The notes under the pieces were generated by a model that searched no databases, was not told the origin of the DNA, and saw nothing but the letters and a program-made list of their open reading frames with translations. DNA of 64,000 bases from Drosophila persimilis. Lineage: Eukaryota; Arthropoda; Insecta; Diptera; Drosophilidae. Shown here piece after piece: positions 55,523 to 64,000 of this stretch; the stretch's first letter is position 1, and each line of letters opens with the position of its first letter. The translations under genes and the position numbers were made by a program. The stretch covers positions 1 to 64,000 of the forward strand of contig NW_020825307.1 of the NCBI RefSeq assembly GCF_003286085.1, written 5' to 3'.

Positions 55523-56593
55523 ATGCAGTCCGACATATCTGATGTCCTAATCGGTATTCATCATCGGAGAATAAGCTCCCCGCTGGTGTCTCCCGAGCAA
55601 CTAATAGACCATTTGCCACAAGATCAAATGCTGCCGGTCACAACGAAGGAGGTGATTCAACTATACAGAATCATGCGTGCCGAAGGAATCCTGACTGCAA
55701 AACACGTCATCTTCAAGCTGACGCTACCGCTGGTTTCAACAGCTCAGCTCGAAGTTTTCAGCATCATCCCAATTCCGTTTTGGGATTCAACAAGCTGGAG
55801 TCTATTTGACCTCAGAACCACCATAATAACGGTGAACATCCACCGAGTCCAGTTCATGGGCACTACCCAAGAGGAATTCCGACGTTGTCTTAAAGTACAC
55901 AACGAGGAGTTCATCTGCGTTGACCATCAGAGGATCTTCAATGTGGACAATTGCTGTGAGTTTCAACTGTTTAACAATAAAACAGAAACACTGTGTCAGG
56001 TAACACACACAAAGGCTGACACGGTGTGGCTAAAAACTCAGCATCCAAATAAATGGATCTTCGCAACGCATTCTACAACTAAACTTCAAGCAGTATGCAA
56101 CGGAGTTCCGTCAACCATAACACTGGAAGGAACTGGTCTACTCTCCATGTCCCCTGGTTGCACTGCTCGCAATACTGAAGTAAGCATCAGCACCTTCAGC
56201 ACCACAATCAGCGAAGTAAAATCGACTTGGTTTGGTGACGTGAGCCCACCGGAGACATCACCCTCGCCACCAATGTGGCAAGTGAAGAACCAGACATCAG
56301 ACTTTCTTCAAGAACTTGATGATCTACGCCAGCAACTATCAACCATCAATCATCACGAGCTGCCACACCATCTTACCACCGTGCAGCACCATCAACTCGC
56401 TGCTTACGCAACCCTAGCAATTTTATTGATCATTGCCTTTATTTTCCGGGAGAAGTATCAACTATGGATCCAGCCATGTCATCACCCCTATACCCCTTGC
56501 ACACTGGTTTGCCGTCGACTTGAACGATGGTTGAACACCAGTTCCACGGCCGGGAGAATGTTCAGCCGCAGACATGTATTTAATGAATATTAG
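55523..56593 (+). CDS. Env-like ORF of BEL-B, unit B, without host insert
   Basis: 356 codons open from ATG 55523. Env sequence runs without a break across the point where unit A carries the host fragment (SSPLVSPEQLIDHLPQDQML). It has cysteine-rich ectodomain segments and the transmembrane segment ILLIIAFIFRE, as in unit A. The upstream part of env is decayed, so this is a 5'-truncated product at best. The last 11 codons read into the LTR because a deletion of about 22 bp near 56465 removed the normal end. Confidence 0.7.
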   Translation: MQSDISDVLIGIHHRRISSPLVSPEQLIDHLPQDQMLPVTTKEVIQLYRIMRAEGILTAKHVIFKLTLPLVSTAQLEVFSIIPIPFWDSTSWSLFDLRTTIITVNIHRVQFMGTTQEEFRRCLKVHNEEFICVDHQRIFNVDNCCEFQLFNNKTETLCQVTHTKADTVWLKTQHPNKWIFATHSTTKLQAVCNGVPSTITLEGTGLLSMSPGCTARNTEVSISTFSTTISEVKSTWFGDVSPPETSPSPPMWQVKNQTSDFLQELDDLRQQLSTINHHELPHHLTTVQHHQLAAYATLAILLIIAFIFREKYQLWIQPCHHPYTPCTLVCRRLERWLNTSSTAGRMFSRRHVFNEY

Positions 56594-57137
56594 GAATATA
56601 CAGTTCAATCTCATACACAAATACTCATAAATAAAATTGTCCATGTCACTTCATGTGAATGAATATGACGACACGAAAAATACATTAGCAACTAAGAATA
56701 GACAATAGCACTTGTAAACTCGAACCCCCCAAAAGGGATCAAGTAATAAACTATTTACTTTATTGCTGCCAAGTACCTAAGTAAATGCACTGAAATATAA
56801 CCCCCGCACAGAGTAAGTGTACCCAATCTAAAAATACTCTCACAAGGAGCCTGTGTGTTCCTTCCCATAGAATAAGAATACCACTGCTAGCTATATAAGG
56901 AGATGCATTTGTTCAATAAAAATCAGTATCAGAAACAGTACCATAGCTGCCTGTCACTCATCTTCCATCGCAATCATCAGAGGCTGTCGCTGTGTCTTCA
57001 GATCCTCCCTTGCGCACCGTAGGATACCCACTCCGCAGTCCAACTGGTTCAAGTTCTAGTTGCGACGACCAAACTGTAGACGGTTTATGTACCGTATGCA
57101 ACCCAGCTTCCTACACACACACACACACACATTAACA
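56559..57137 (+). repeat. BEL-B 3' LTR, unit B (579 bp)
   Basis: TGTTCAGCCGCAG to CACATTAACA, followed by CCACC at 57138-57142. Confidence 0.9.
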
Positions 57138-58320
57138 CCACCCGAGGACGATTCGGAACGAATCTCCTACCCATGGCCTCCCGACATCGCGCCGAAAATA
57201 CGGAAATTTCTAGACGAGGAACTGCCAACACTCCGAGGCCTCCGAGGGACGACGGATCTGACCGAACACACCATCGTCATGAGAGACAACCGACCTATAA
57301 AACAGCGGAACTACCCGAAAAATCCAGCCATGCGGCGGATCATCGATGAACAGGTCGACCAACTGATAGCTGAGGACCTAATCGAACCATCCCGGAATTG
57401 GCAGATACCAATGGCCCGCGACAGCCGGGAAGCCATGGCATTCACGATACCCGGCCGTGGATTATACCAATGGAAAGTAATGCCTTTCGGTTTACACTCC
57501 ACGGGAGCCACGTTTCAACGGACCCTCGACGCCGTTATCGGCGCATATCTCGACGACATCGTCATCGTCGGGAAAAGCTTCCAGGAACACCTGAACAACG
57601 TGAAAGAAGTTTTCGCACGACAGCGGAAGGCAAACCTACGGGTCAACACGGACAAGTGTGCCTTCTTCCAACGCCGGATAAAATACCTGGGCCATATGAT
57701 CAGCGAAGAAGGTATCCACACGGACCCCGACAAAATCGCAGCCGTAAAGGATCTGAGGCCGCCGACCAACCTACAGGAGCTACGACAATGCGTAGGCATG
57801 GCCGGGTGGTACCGCAGATTTGTCCCAAACTTTGCCACCGTAGTCCAACCAATGTCACTGCTGCTGAAGAAAGGGAAAGCATGGACATGGGGCCAAGAAC
57901 ACCACCGCACCGGTACTCGCCTGCCCAGACTTTAACGTCAAATTTTCCCTGCAGACGGACGCAAGCAACCTTGGAGTAGGCGCGGTCCTCACCCAAGAGA
58001 TCGAAGGGAAAGAGCGGGTCATCGCATACGTCAGTCGACGCCTCAACAAGGCAGAAGAAAATTATTCGGCCACCGACAAGGAATGCCTCGCCGTCATCTG
58101 GGCGATCCGAAAACTGCGATGCTATCTCGAAGGCTACCGATTCGACGTCACAACCGATCATCTCGCACTAAAGTGGCTGAATACCCTCGAGAGCCCTTAC
58201 GGTAGAGTAGCAAGATGGGCGCTCGAACTACAGCAATACCAATACGACGTGCATTATCGGGCCGGCAACCAGAACGTAGTCGCGGACGCACTGTCAAGAC
58301 AACCGCTGGAGACCCTCTCC
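57138..58320 (+). pseudogene. pol: Osv reverse transcriptase and RNase H, unit B, with internal deletion
   Basis: One open stretch (57060-57935) reads from the LTR tail into SYPWPPDIAPKIRKFLDEEL and RIIDEQVDQLIAEDLIEPS. A deletion at about 57396 then removes the finger and first palm motifs. It continues at NWQIPMARDS with YLDD at 57545-57556 and LRQCVGMAGWYRRFVPNFA. A second deletion near 57900 shifts the frame before RNase H (LQTDASNLGVGAVLTQEI, SATDKECLAVIWAIRKLRCY, TTDHLALKWL). It ends at ADALSRQPLETL, as in unit A. Confidence 0.84.
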
Positions 58321-58546
58321 GGACATATGAAGATTGTGCCAGCATCAAAAGTTCCCAAAAGGCACTACTTCATTCCACATCATTGTGTACTCAAACCTGA
58401 GAGCACCACTACAAAGCTTCGGGTAGTATTCGATGCCTCATGCAAATCAATAAGCGGGAAATCTTTGAACGACATACTACAGGCTGGACCCACCGTTCAG
58501 AGCGAACTTATGTCCATTCTGCTACGATTTCGAATTCATAAGTACG
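58321..58546 (+). pseudogene. pol: BEL-B RT stub, third unit of the tandem array
   Basis: 226 bp beginning GGACATATGAAG, equal to the start of units A and B, cut at LRFRIHKY by the BEL-C LTR. Confidence 0.9.
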
Positions 58547-58857
58547 TGAAATTTTAGAATAGTTTTTCTAAATAACGATACCGAAACAACTTGGGTGACT
58601 GCAATTTTGTATTTTAATACGACGAAAAAAAAAGGGTGCGTGCGTTCGATTTCATGGATTTTTTTCGACTTCCTTCATATATTAAAACAATTTCTTCTAC
58701 ATATGCCTACCTTACCTACGGTGGCAAAGCGGGGCGAATTCGCCAAGAGCGAGAGAGCGAGCTTTTATTGCGCTCCCGCTTTGCCCTATCCTAACTTACA
58801 CTAGACTTCATGAAATACAATCCTAATAACAATTATTATTATCCAAATGGCGCTACA
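58547..58857 (-). repeat. BEL-C 3' LTR (311 bp)
   Basis: On the minus strand TGTAGCGCCATTTGG to AAAATTTCA. AATAAA (minus) at 58764-58769. The purine-rich AACGGGGCCGG precedes it as a possible polypurine tract. The same LTR occurs alone at 7032-7338 and as a fragment at 19092-19149. Confidence 0.86.
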
Positions 58858-58884
58858 CCGGCCCCGTTAAAGGCCTGGAAGGCT

Positions 58885-59766
58885 TCAAACCATTGGCAGA
58901 AGCGCCAATTTGTGTATTGGCCTCCTGAACGTGGCTCCGCTGCTCGTCCTTAGCTCGTCCTTAGTCCCAAGCCGCCATCGCTTTAAGCAGCTCAGACCCT
59001 CCTGGTCCGGGGTCCTGGGTGCTGGGGGTGCGATGAGCCTGTCAGCAGGTGCCCGGGAGTCAGCGCGTCTCCGTCGCTTGGGTCTGGGCTTAGGGGTCCT
59101 AGCGGGCGCGAGTTGAGCACCGCCTCGATCCCGACCAGCACGGTCTCCAGCTCCTCTGCGGTGAGGAGAGCGCTTCCGATGGCCCTTGGCAGACTTCACA
59201 CCGGCCTCCCAAAGTCCGCCCATGTGCGGTGCTCGAGGCGGTATGAAGGCAAACTCGCACCCGCTTCTTGACGCAAATTCGCGTATCGCGTCCGCTTCCG
59301 CCTCCATCTTCCTCCGCAGTTCGCTGAAGTGGCGACTTGCTCCGACGAAATTTGTCGCGTTGTCGCAGTTCACGCGTTGCGGACATCCTCGACGACCGAC
59401 GAACCTTTGGAATGCCAACAAGAAGGAATTAGTCGTCAAATCGGAGACAATTTCTAAATGAACCGCCTTGGACGCAAAACAGACAAATAACGCTATGTAG
59501 GACTTATAAGGGGGCCTTCCACGAATTTTCAGAGTCGTATAGACTGGGCCACAAAAATCAACGCCACATACTGAAAATGGGCGGAGAGCACGGAGCCGGT
59601 CTGCGGGTAAGTTGCCCATCATTTGGGTCTGGAGTAGCGGCTTGCATGCTCGTGGGCCGGCATGAAAATTCGTTTGATGCAGATAGCGAACGTATGTCTG
59701 CACAAACTGCGAGCGTTTTGTCAATAACATAGGAGCGTTAACTAGTCGCCCCCCAACTCGCAACAA
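58885..59766 (-). pseudogene. pol: BEL-C integrase, frameshifted
   Basis: Opens MLRVGGRLVNAPM; a deletion removes most of the zinc-finger region just after it. Core motifs: VCGVDFCGPVYTTLKIRGRP, YIALFVCFASKAVHLEIVSD, VNCDNATNFVGASR and [20 protein letters not shown]. After GHRKR the frame shifts and becomes Arg/Pro-rich, so the C-terminal domain is lost, then returns near LKRWRLGTKDE. The Asp pair and the MGGLWE region are intact. It would insert element DNA. Confidence 0.87.
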
Positions 59767-59794
59767 CGAAAAAGAGCACCATGTCCCAGCCTCT

Positions 59795-60560
59795 TCATGG
59801 ATTCAAGCGCTGAAGACTGGGGCCTAACTTGGTGCCTTTACGAACCCTTTCAATATCTTCTTGAGACTCATTTTTCTGTGTTATTTCGACTATTTTTAGA
59901 AACGCCTCGTCGTATTCTACGGATGACGGAATTTTTCCAAAGTTGAGACTTTTGTCTTTGCATTTTCGGATGAAGCGGATCACGAAAACGAACACTCTTA
60001 GCAGTTTGAGGTGTGACGAATATCCCTCGATTACATCCACTAAGTAATTTGGCTTGGCCGCAACGGTCAGTCCGACCGATTTCTTCCGACTTTCCATCTG
60101 TATCTCTTCTTCGGAAAGCTCGAAGTGTGGATTTCTAGGCCAGCTCTCTTCTTCAAACTTTAAGAACTCTGGTCCACCAAACCAGATCGACTGCACGATT
60201 TCCTCTACGTCACAACCTCTCGAAACTATGTCTGCTGGGTTCTGTTTTGTTGGCACATGCCGCCACGTAGCTTCACTTGACCACTCTTGAATCTCCGCTA
60301 CTCGGTTCGCAACGAATGTTGACAACGACGAAGGGTGGGATCTGATCCAATGAAGAGTAACTTCTGGAACCTAGCAGCAAAGGTCTGCTAGAAGGTGAGC
60401 GGCACATAACTCAAGCCTTGGGAGCGTTTTCGTCTTGAGTGGCGCTACTTTCGACTTTGCAGTCAACAAGGAGACCTTGAAACCTTCTGCAGTCGTTCTA
60501 CGGATATAGACGCAGGCTCCATAAGCTCTCATGGATGCGTCTGCTAAGGCATGTACTTGA
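59795..60560 (-). pseudogene. pol: BEL-C RNase H region
   Basis: The open stretch 59795-60325 has TWRHVPTKQNPADIVSRGCD, the BEL RNase H end, then the linker to integrase. The upstream part (60326-60560) is in another frame, with a stop at about 60371, and includes the [16 protein letters not shown] RNase H start. At least two disruptions. Confidence 0.82.
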
Positions 60561-60561
60561 A

Positions 60562-61044
60562 TCAGTCACTTGGAACAGTATGCACAAATCGAGGTATGGT
60601 AATCTTCTCCAACTGACCCAAGGATTCTTTTAATAAGTTCCATGCTGTTTCCAAGTTCATTGGAATTGACTCATCCCAATCTAGCTTGTTGAGCCAAAGC
60701 TCCTGCAGTAGGATCTTTCCCTTAATTACTAAAGGACTTAACAAGCCAAGGGGGTCAAACAGCTTTGATGTCACCGATAATATGTTCCGTTTTGTCGCTC
60801 GGAGACCCATAACTGACGTGTCAATTTGGAACTTAAAGACATCTTCGTGTGGCAGCCACGATATTCCTAACGCCTTAGTTGACTCTGAGTCCGAGATCGT
60901 TATCGGTTTAACTGTGCTCTCGGATGCGGTGACCTCAGGTGAGTTCGAAAACCATTTAGTCAATTCAAACCCAGCGGTTTGAAGAACCTGAGCCACATCA
61001 GACTTAATTGTCTTTAACTCCTCTACGCAACCAGCACCAGTCAA
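60562..61044 (-). pseudogene. pol: BEL-C RT thumb and connection
   Basis: 160 codons: AGFELTKWFSNSPE, KALGISWLPHEDVFKF and LFDPLGLLSPLVIKGKILLQ. It is separated from the rest of RT by a 1-nt loss near 61069, directly before the YVDD motif, and ends in a frameshift at VHTVPSD. Confidence 0.86.
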
Positions 61045-63017
61045 AATGTCATCGACATAGAAGTCGGAGCAATAACTTCAGCAGCTTTAGGGAATGAGAG
61101 TTTTGCAGACTCACTCAACCTCTTCAAATACCGAATTGCCAAAAATGGGGCTGGTCCAGTCCCATATGTTACGGTGTTGAGCTGGTATATTCTCAAGGAC
61201 TCAGACGGGTCTCTTCTCCACACTATGAGCTGGAATTGTCTATCCGCATCAGCAACCCAGACTTGGCGATACATCTTCTTAACATCGGCTGTCAAGGCGT
61301 ACCTGTGTAGTCTGAATCGGAGCAATGTCGAATACAGCTCATCCTGTATCGTAGGACCGACCATCAATATGTCTTTCAAGGCCACCTGAGAGGACGTTTT
61401 ACAAGACGCATCGAAAGCGACGCGGAGCTTGGTCGACGTGCTTTGAGGCCTCAACACACACTGATGTGGAATGAAATAATGTGGAGTTTTGGGGATTGTG
61501 TTGTCTGTGGTAGACATGTGACCCAAGGAGAGGTACTCTTCCATGAACTCCAAGTACATTTTCTGCAAATCGGGGTCACGAGACAATCTTTTTTCAAGCG
61601 ATAAAAACCGCCGTTTAGCCACTTCAAAGGATAAGATACTGGGATCTGATTTGAACGGCAGTCTTACTTCAAACCGACCTGAAGGCACGACCTGAGTAGT
61701 CCTTCTATAATGCTTTTCACATAACTTGTGTTCAGGAGATAAAGACTTTTTAGAAGACGGCAATTCTTCCAGTGACCAAAACTTTTGTAATGTATTGTCG
61801 ATGTGGATCACTGACTCTTCTCGACAACTCAAACAATTCCTAGCTTCTTGGGTGGCAGTCACCTTTGGAGTGTATCTGCCCGACACAATCCAGCCGAGAA
61901 GCGTTTTCTGCAGAGTTGGATAGTCAGGACCTTGTCGAATCTGACCAACAGATAAAAGTTCGAAAAATGTTTCTGCACCTATCAACATATCTATCTTCTG
62001 TGGCTTGAAGAAATATGGGTCTGCAAGTGGTAAGTTCTTCGGGATTTTCCAGTCACTCACGTTAAGTGTCTGATCAGGGTGATACCCCGAAATGGACCTT
62101 ATAATCCAGAAATCAACCGAAAACTTACTACCAGTAATTCGCGACTTCACCACCGTGTGTATGTTTTTCTTGACTTGTGAATTGGATTCACCAATACCAA
62201 GCAAGTTGATACACGACTCCTCCCTACGGATCTGTAAGCGCTGTGCTAAGTCCTCAGTTATAAAATTGGTTTGAGACCCCGAGTCAAGCAGAGCTCGGGC
62301 CAAAACATGTTCACCATTATTGGTTCGGACGCTTACGATCGACGTAGCCAGAATAACTCTATCCATAGCTGTCGCATGGAGAGCATGCGAAGTGGAAGGT
62401 TGATTCTGATTGGGAGGAGGAGAAGAATTCTCTGGGGGTGATGGTAACGCTAGACTTTTATTCGCCACTGTGTACCTATGCAATAAGGTATGGTGTGAGC
62501 AGCCACACACTCGACACTTCTTAGCTTTGCATCGTACTACAGAGTGGCCTGTCTGCAGACAATTGATGCACAAGGACACAGTTTTTGCGAATTCGAACCT
62601 TTGCATTACTGCCAGCCGACCAAATGGACTGCAATCTGTCAACAAATGGCCTTTCGCATTGCAGTAGCTGCATTGTTGGTTTTTGGTATTCGCGGTGGAA
62701 CACGCGAATGAGCTCCGATTATGCGGCTTGCTTGGCACAGCTTTCTGCTCCTGCTTTGGCTTGTCCGAATTTTCGGCCGAAAGATGCTGATGTCTGCGAT
62801 TAAGCAACTTTTCAGAGTCCGTCCAAAGTGGCAGTTTGTCATAATCGAGCTGTTCTTCCCATTTCTCTTTGGTCACCGGATCGACTCTGCTCAAGACGAG
62901 ATGAATAATCATCGCATTCAAGATCTTTTTATCATCGCCTATCGACAACAACGAACCATATATGGATGAGGCGGTATCGATAAGGTTCCTTAAGGACGAT
63001 GCTGATTGCTGGGTCAT
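61041..63017 (-). pseudogene. pol: BEL-C gag C-terminus, aspartic protease and RT N-terminal half
   Basis: 658 codons open. Zinc knuckles CSYCNAKGHLLTDC (116-129), CINCLQTGHSVVRC (150-163) and CRVCGCSHHTLLH (168-180). Aspartic protease ARALLDSGSQTNFI (DSG at 245-247). The linker LADPYFFKPQKIDMLIGAET is followed by RT with YFIPHQCVLRPQSTSTKLRV, LTADVKKMYRQVW and TVTYGTGPAPFLA. The frame is lost at 61069 before the catalytic YVDD. On the left side of the protein it continues from gag at 63014 through a 1-nt frameshift in an A run. One long gag-pol ORF is normal for BEL. Confidence 0.9.
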
Positions 63018-63619
63018 TTTGGAAAGATTAAATCAATGTGATTTTTAAAGATCAGACAATCATTATCGTAGACCCGTTTTAAGCTAGCCATTTCTTTCTC
63101 GTAGTTGGTCTCGGTTACTTGGAAAGCCCTAACTGTTCCCAACGCTTCACCGGAGAGACACGAAAGCAAATGGTTGAACTTTTGGTCATTGTGAACTAGA
63201 GTCTCAAATAAACCTATGAAGTTTTTAAAGTCCGAAAAGTTGCCGCTGAACTGCGGCAGAGCTAACTTCGGAAGGCGAGCACGAGTTGGGCCACCATAAG
63301 CTGGTACTGCCGGTATTGTCTCATCAGCTGTCTTTAATGCGCAAATGAGAGACATTAATTTTGCCTTTGTGACAATTGAGAGTTCTTCCAACTCGACTCC
63401 AAATTCATCGTCAATGTCTATATCTTCAATCTTCTCTTGAAGTTCGCGTGCCGTGTCAATGCTACGCATCAGCGTTTCGAGTCTGCACTCGAGCTCCGTC
63501 AATACCAGCGGAATATCCCCCGCTTCTAAACGGTCCGCTAATAAACGAATGCCTTTGACACGGCAACTGCCCTTTTTCTTCAGCTCTTCAAGGACGATAT
63601 TGTTGGCTTTTGAGGTCAT
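63014..63619 (-). pseudogene. gag: BEL-C gag N-terminal part
   Basis: From ATG at 63619 (MTSKANNIVLEELKKKG); the frame is open 7 codons farther upstream, without another ATG. Helical N-terminal segment, then LPKLALPQFSGNFSDFKNFI and LLSCLSGEALGTVRAFQVTE, the usual BEL gag capsid region. It stops at 63014 after IDLIFPK because one A appears lost from the run CCAAAATGACC; the downstream ATG overlaps this stop. Confidence 0.87.
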
Positions 63620-63640
63620 ATTGATTCTCAATACAAGCAA

Positions 63641-64000
63641 CTGAAGGCGAAAGATCGTTTCTAATAATCGTATTTAATGCCGAGGCACTCAATGAAATAA
63701 TGGGTAATTGTACCCAAACGAGGTGAAAAACCAATATACCCGAAAAATTTAGCGTAGAGCGTCGCTTGGCTGGTGCGTACACGAAAACCACACAAGAATA
63801 CCAACGAACTGCACTGGTGACAAGCGAAAACGAAAAATTTCACCGCTGCAGTTCTGAAGAATGAATGTTGTGTATACGTATGCACCGACAACGATCGACG
63901 CTAAATTGATTTGCGAGGCACGACTTTGTCTTAATTGATAGTTGGATCCTACTGACACCAAACGAATATACCCGACGAAAACAGGGTAGCGCGTCACTTG
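63641..64000 (-). other. BEL-C leader
   Basis: Untranslated sequence upstream of gag. No clear primer binding site or LTR end is seen before the window ends, and the small ORFs here look incidental. Confidence 0.6.

Larger units (their letters stand above)
53427..58320 (+). repeat. Second tandem array, unit B (4.9 kb)
   Basis: Begins at GGACATATGAAG directly after Osv RNase H. Contains partial BEL-B RT, integrase, env, 3' LTR, then Osv pol. Lacks the host insert and about 250 bp of Osv pol present in unit A. Confidence 0.9.
58547..64000 (-). mobile_element. BEL-C, BEL/Pao element, 5' end outside window
   Basis: Minus-strand element with its 3' LTR at 58547-58857 and integrase, RNase H, RT, protease and gag following to the right. 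No env-like ORF lies between integrase and LTR. The coding region is recognisable end to end but has several frameshifts. The 5' LTR would lie beyond 64000. Confidence 0.9.

Overview
The window looks like Drosophila pericentromeric-type heterochromatin built almost entirely from nested transposable elements (TEs). Evidence for the host: six DINE-1 (Helitron-derived, INE-1-type) repeats with a GTCY microsatellite core, an endogenous retrovirus of the gypsy/errantivirus group, several BEL/Pao elements, and a nuclear mitochondrial insertion that reads only in the invertebrate mitochondrial code. A species of the melanogaster group is likely; I cannot name it. No complete single-copy host gene is present. 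The only host coding sequence I recognise is a fragment of a SUZ-domain (SZRD1-like) gene captured inside a retroelement.

Names used below. Errantivirus copy 1 and copy 2: gypsy-group, plus strand. BEL-A: old, minus-strand BEL/Pao element, present as tandem pieces a and b. BEL-B: plus-strand BEL/Pao element with an env-like ORF. BEL-C: minus-strand BEL/Pao element at the right end. Osv: Ty3/gypsy element of apparent Osvaldo type, plus strand. D1 to D6: DINE-1 copies.

Layout. 1-6916: errantivirus copy 1, cut on the left by the window edge, with gag, pol and env all open. 7032-7338: lone BEL-C-family LTR. 7339-10304: mitochondrial insertion (trnM, nad2 fused to cox1), interrupted by D1. 10305-22695: BEL-Aa on the minus strand, broken by a 5.1 kb LINE (11781-16914, 13-bp target duplication) and by D2, D3 and D4. 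22696-23513: integrase piece of BEL-Ab, into which Osv (23514-26490) inserted; Osv was in turn hit by BEL-B (26491 onward).

At 27950-27952 the sequence jumps back: 17813-27949 and 27950-45435 are two copies of one tandem segmental duplication of about 10 kb. The second copy carries errantivirus copy 2 (32133-40041), inserted into BEL-Ab with a TGCA duplication. The homologous empty site is readable at about 22852 in the first copy. After 45435 BEL-B continues to its 3' LTR (ends 52059), followed by the rest of Osv pol.

A second tandem array follows. 47282-53426 and 53427-58320, with a stub at 58321-58546, each begin inside BEL-B reverse transcriptase and end in Osv RNase H. The first unit carries the captured host gene fragment (49482-50500); the second does not. 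The stub is cut by the 3' LTR of BEL-C, whose coding region fills 58858-64000 on the minus strand.

Functionally, only errantivirus copy 1 has all three ORFs uninterrupted. The other elements are broken by stops, frameshifts and deletions. The density of nested old and young TEs in both orientations is what one expects of a heterochromatic TE nest or piRNA cluster; that role is an inference.
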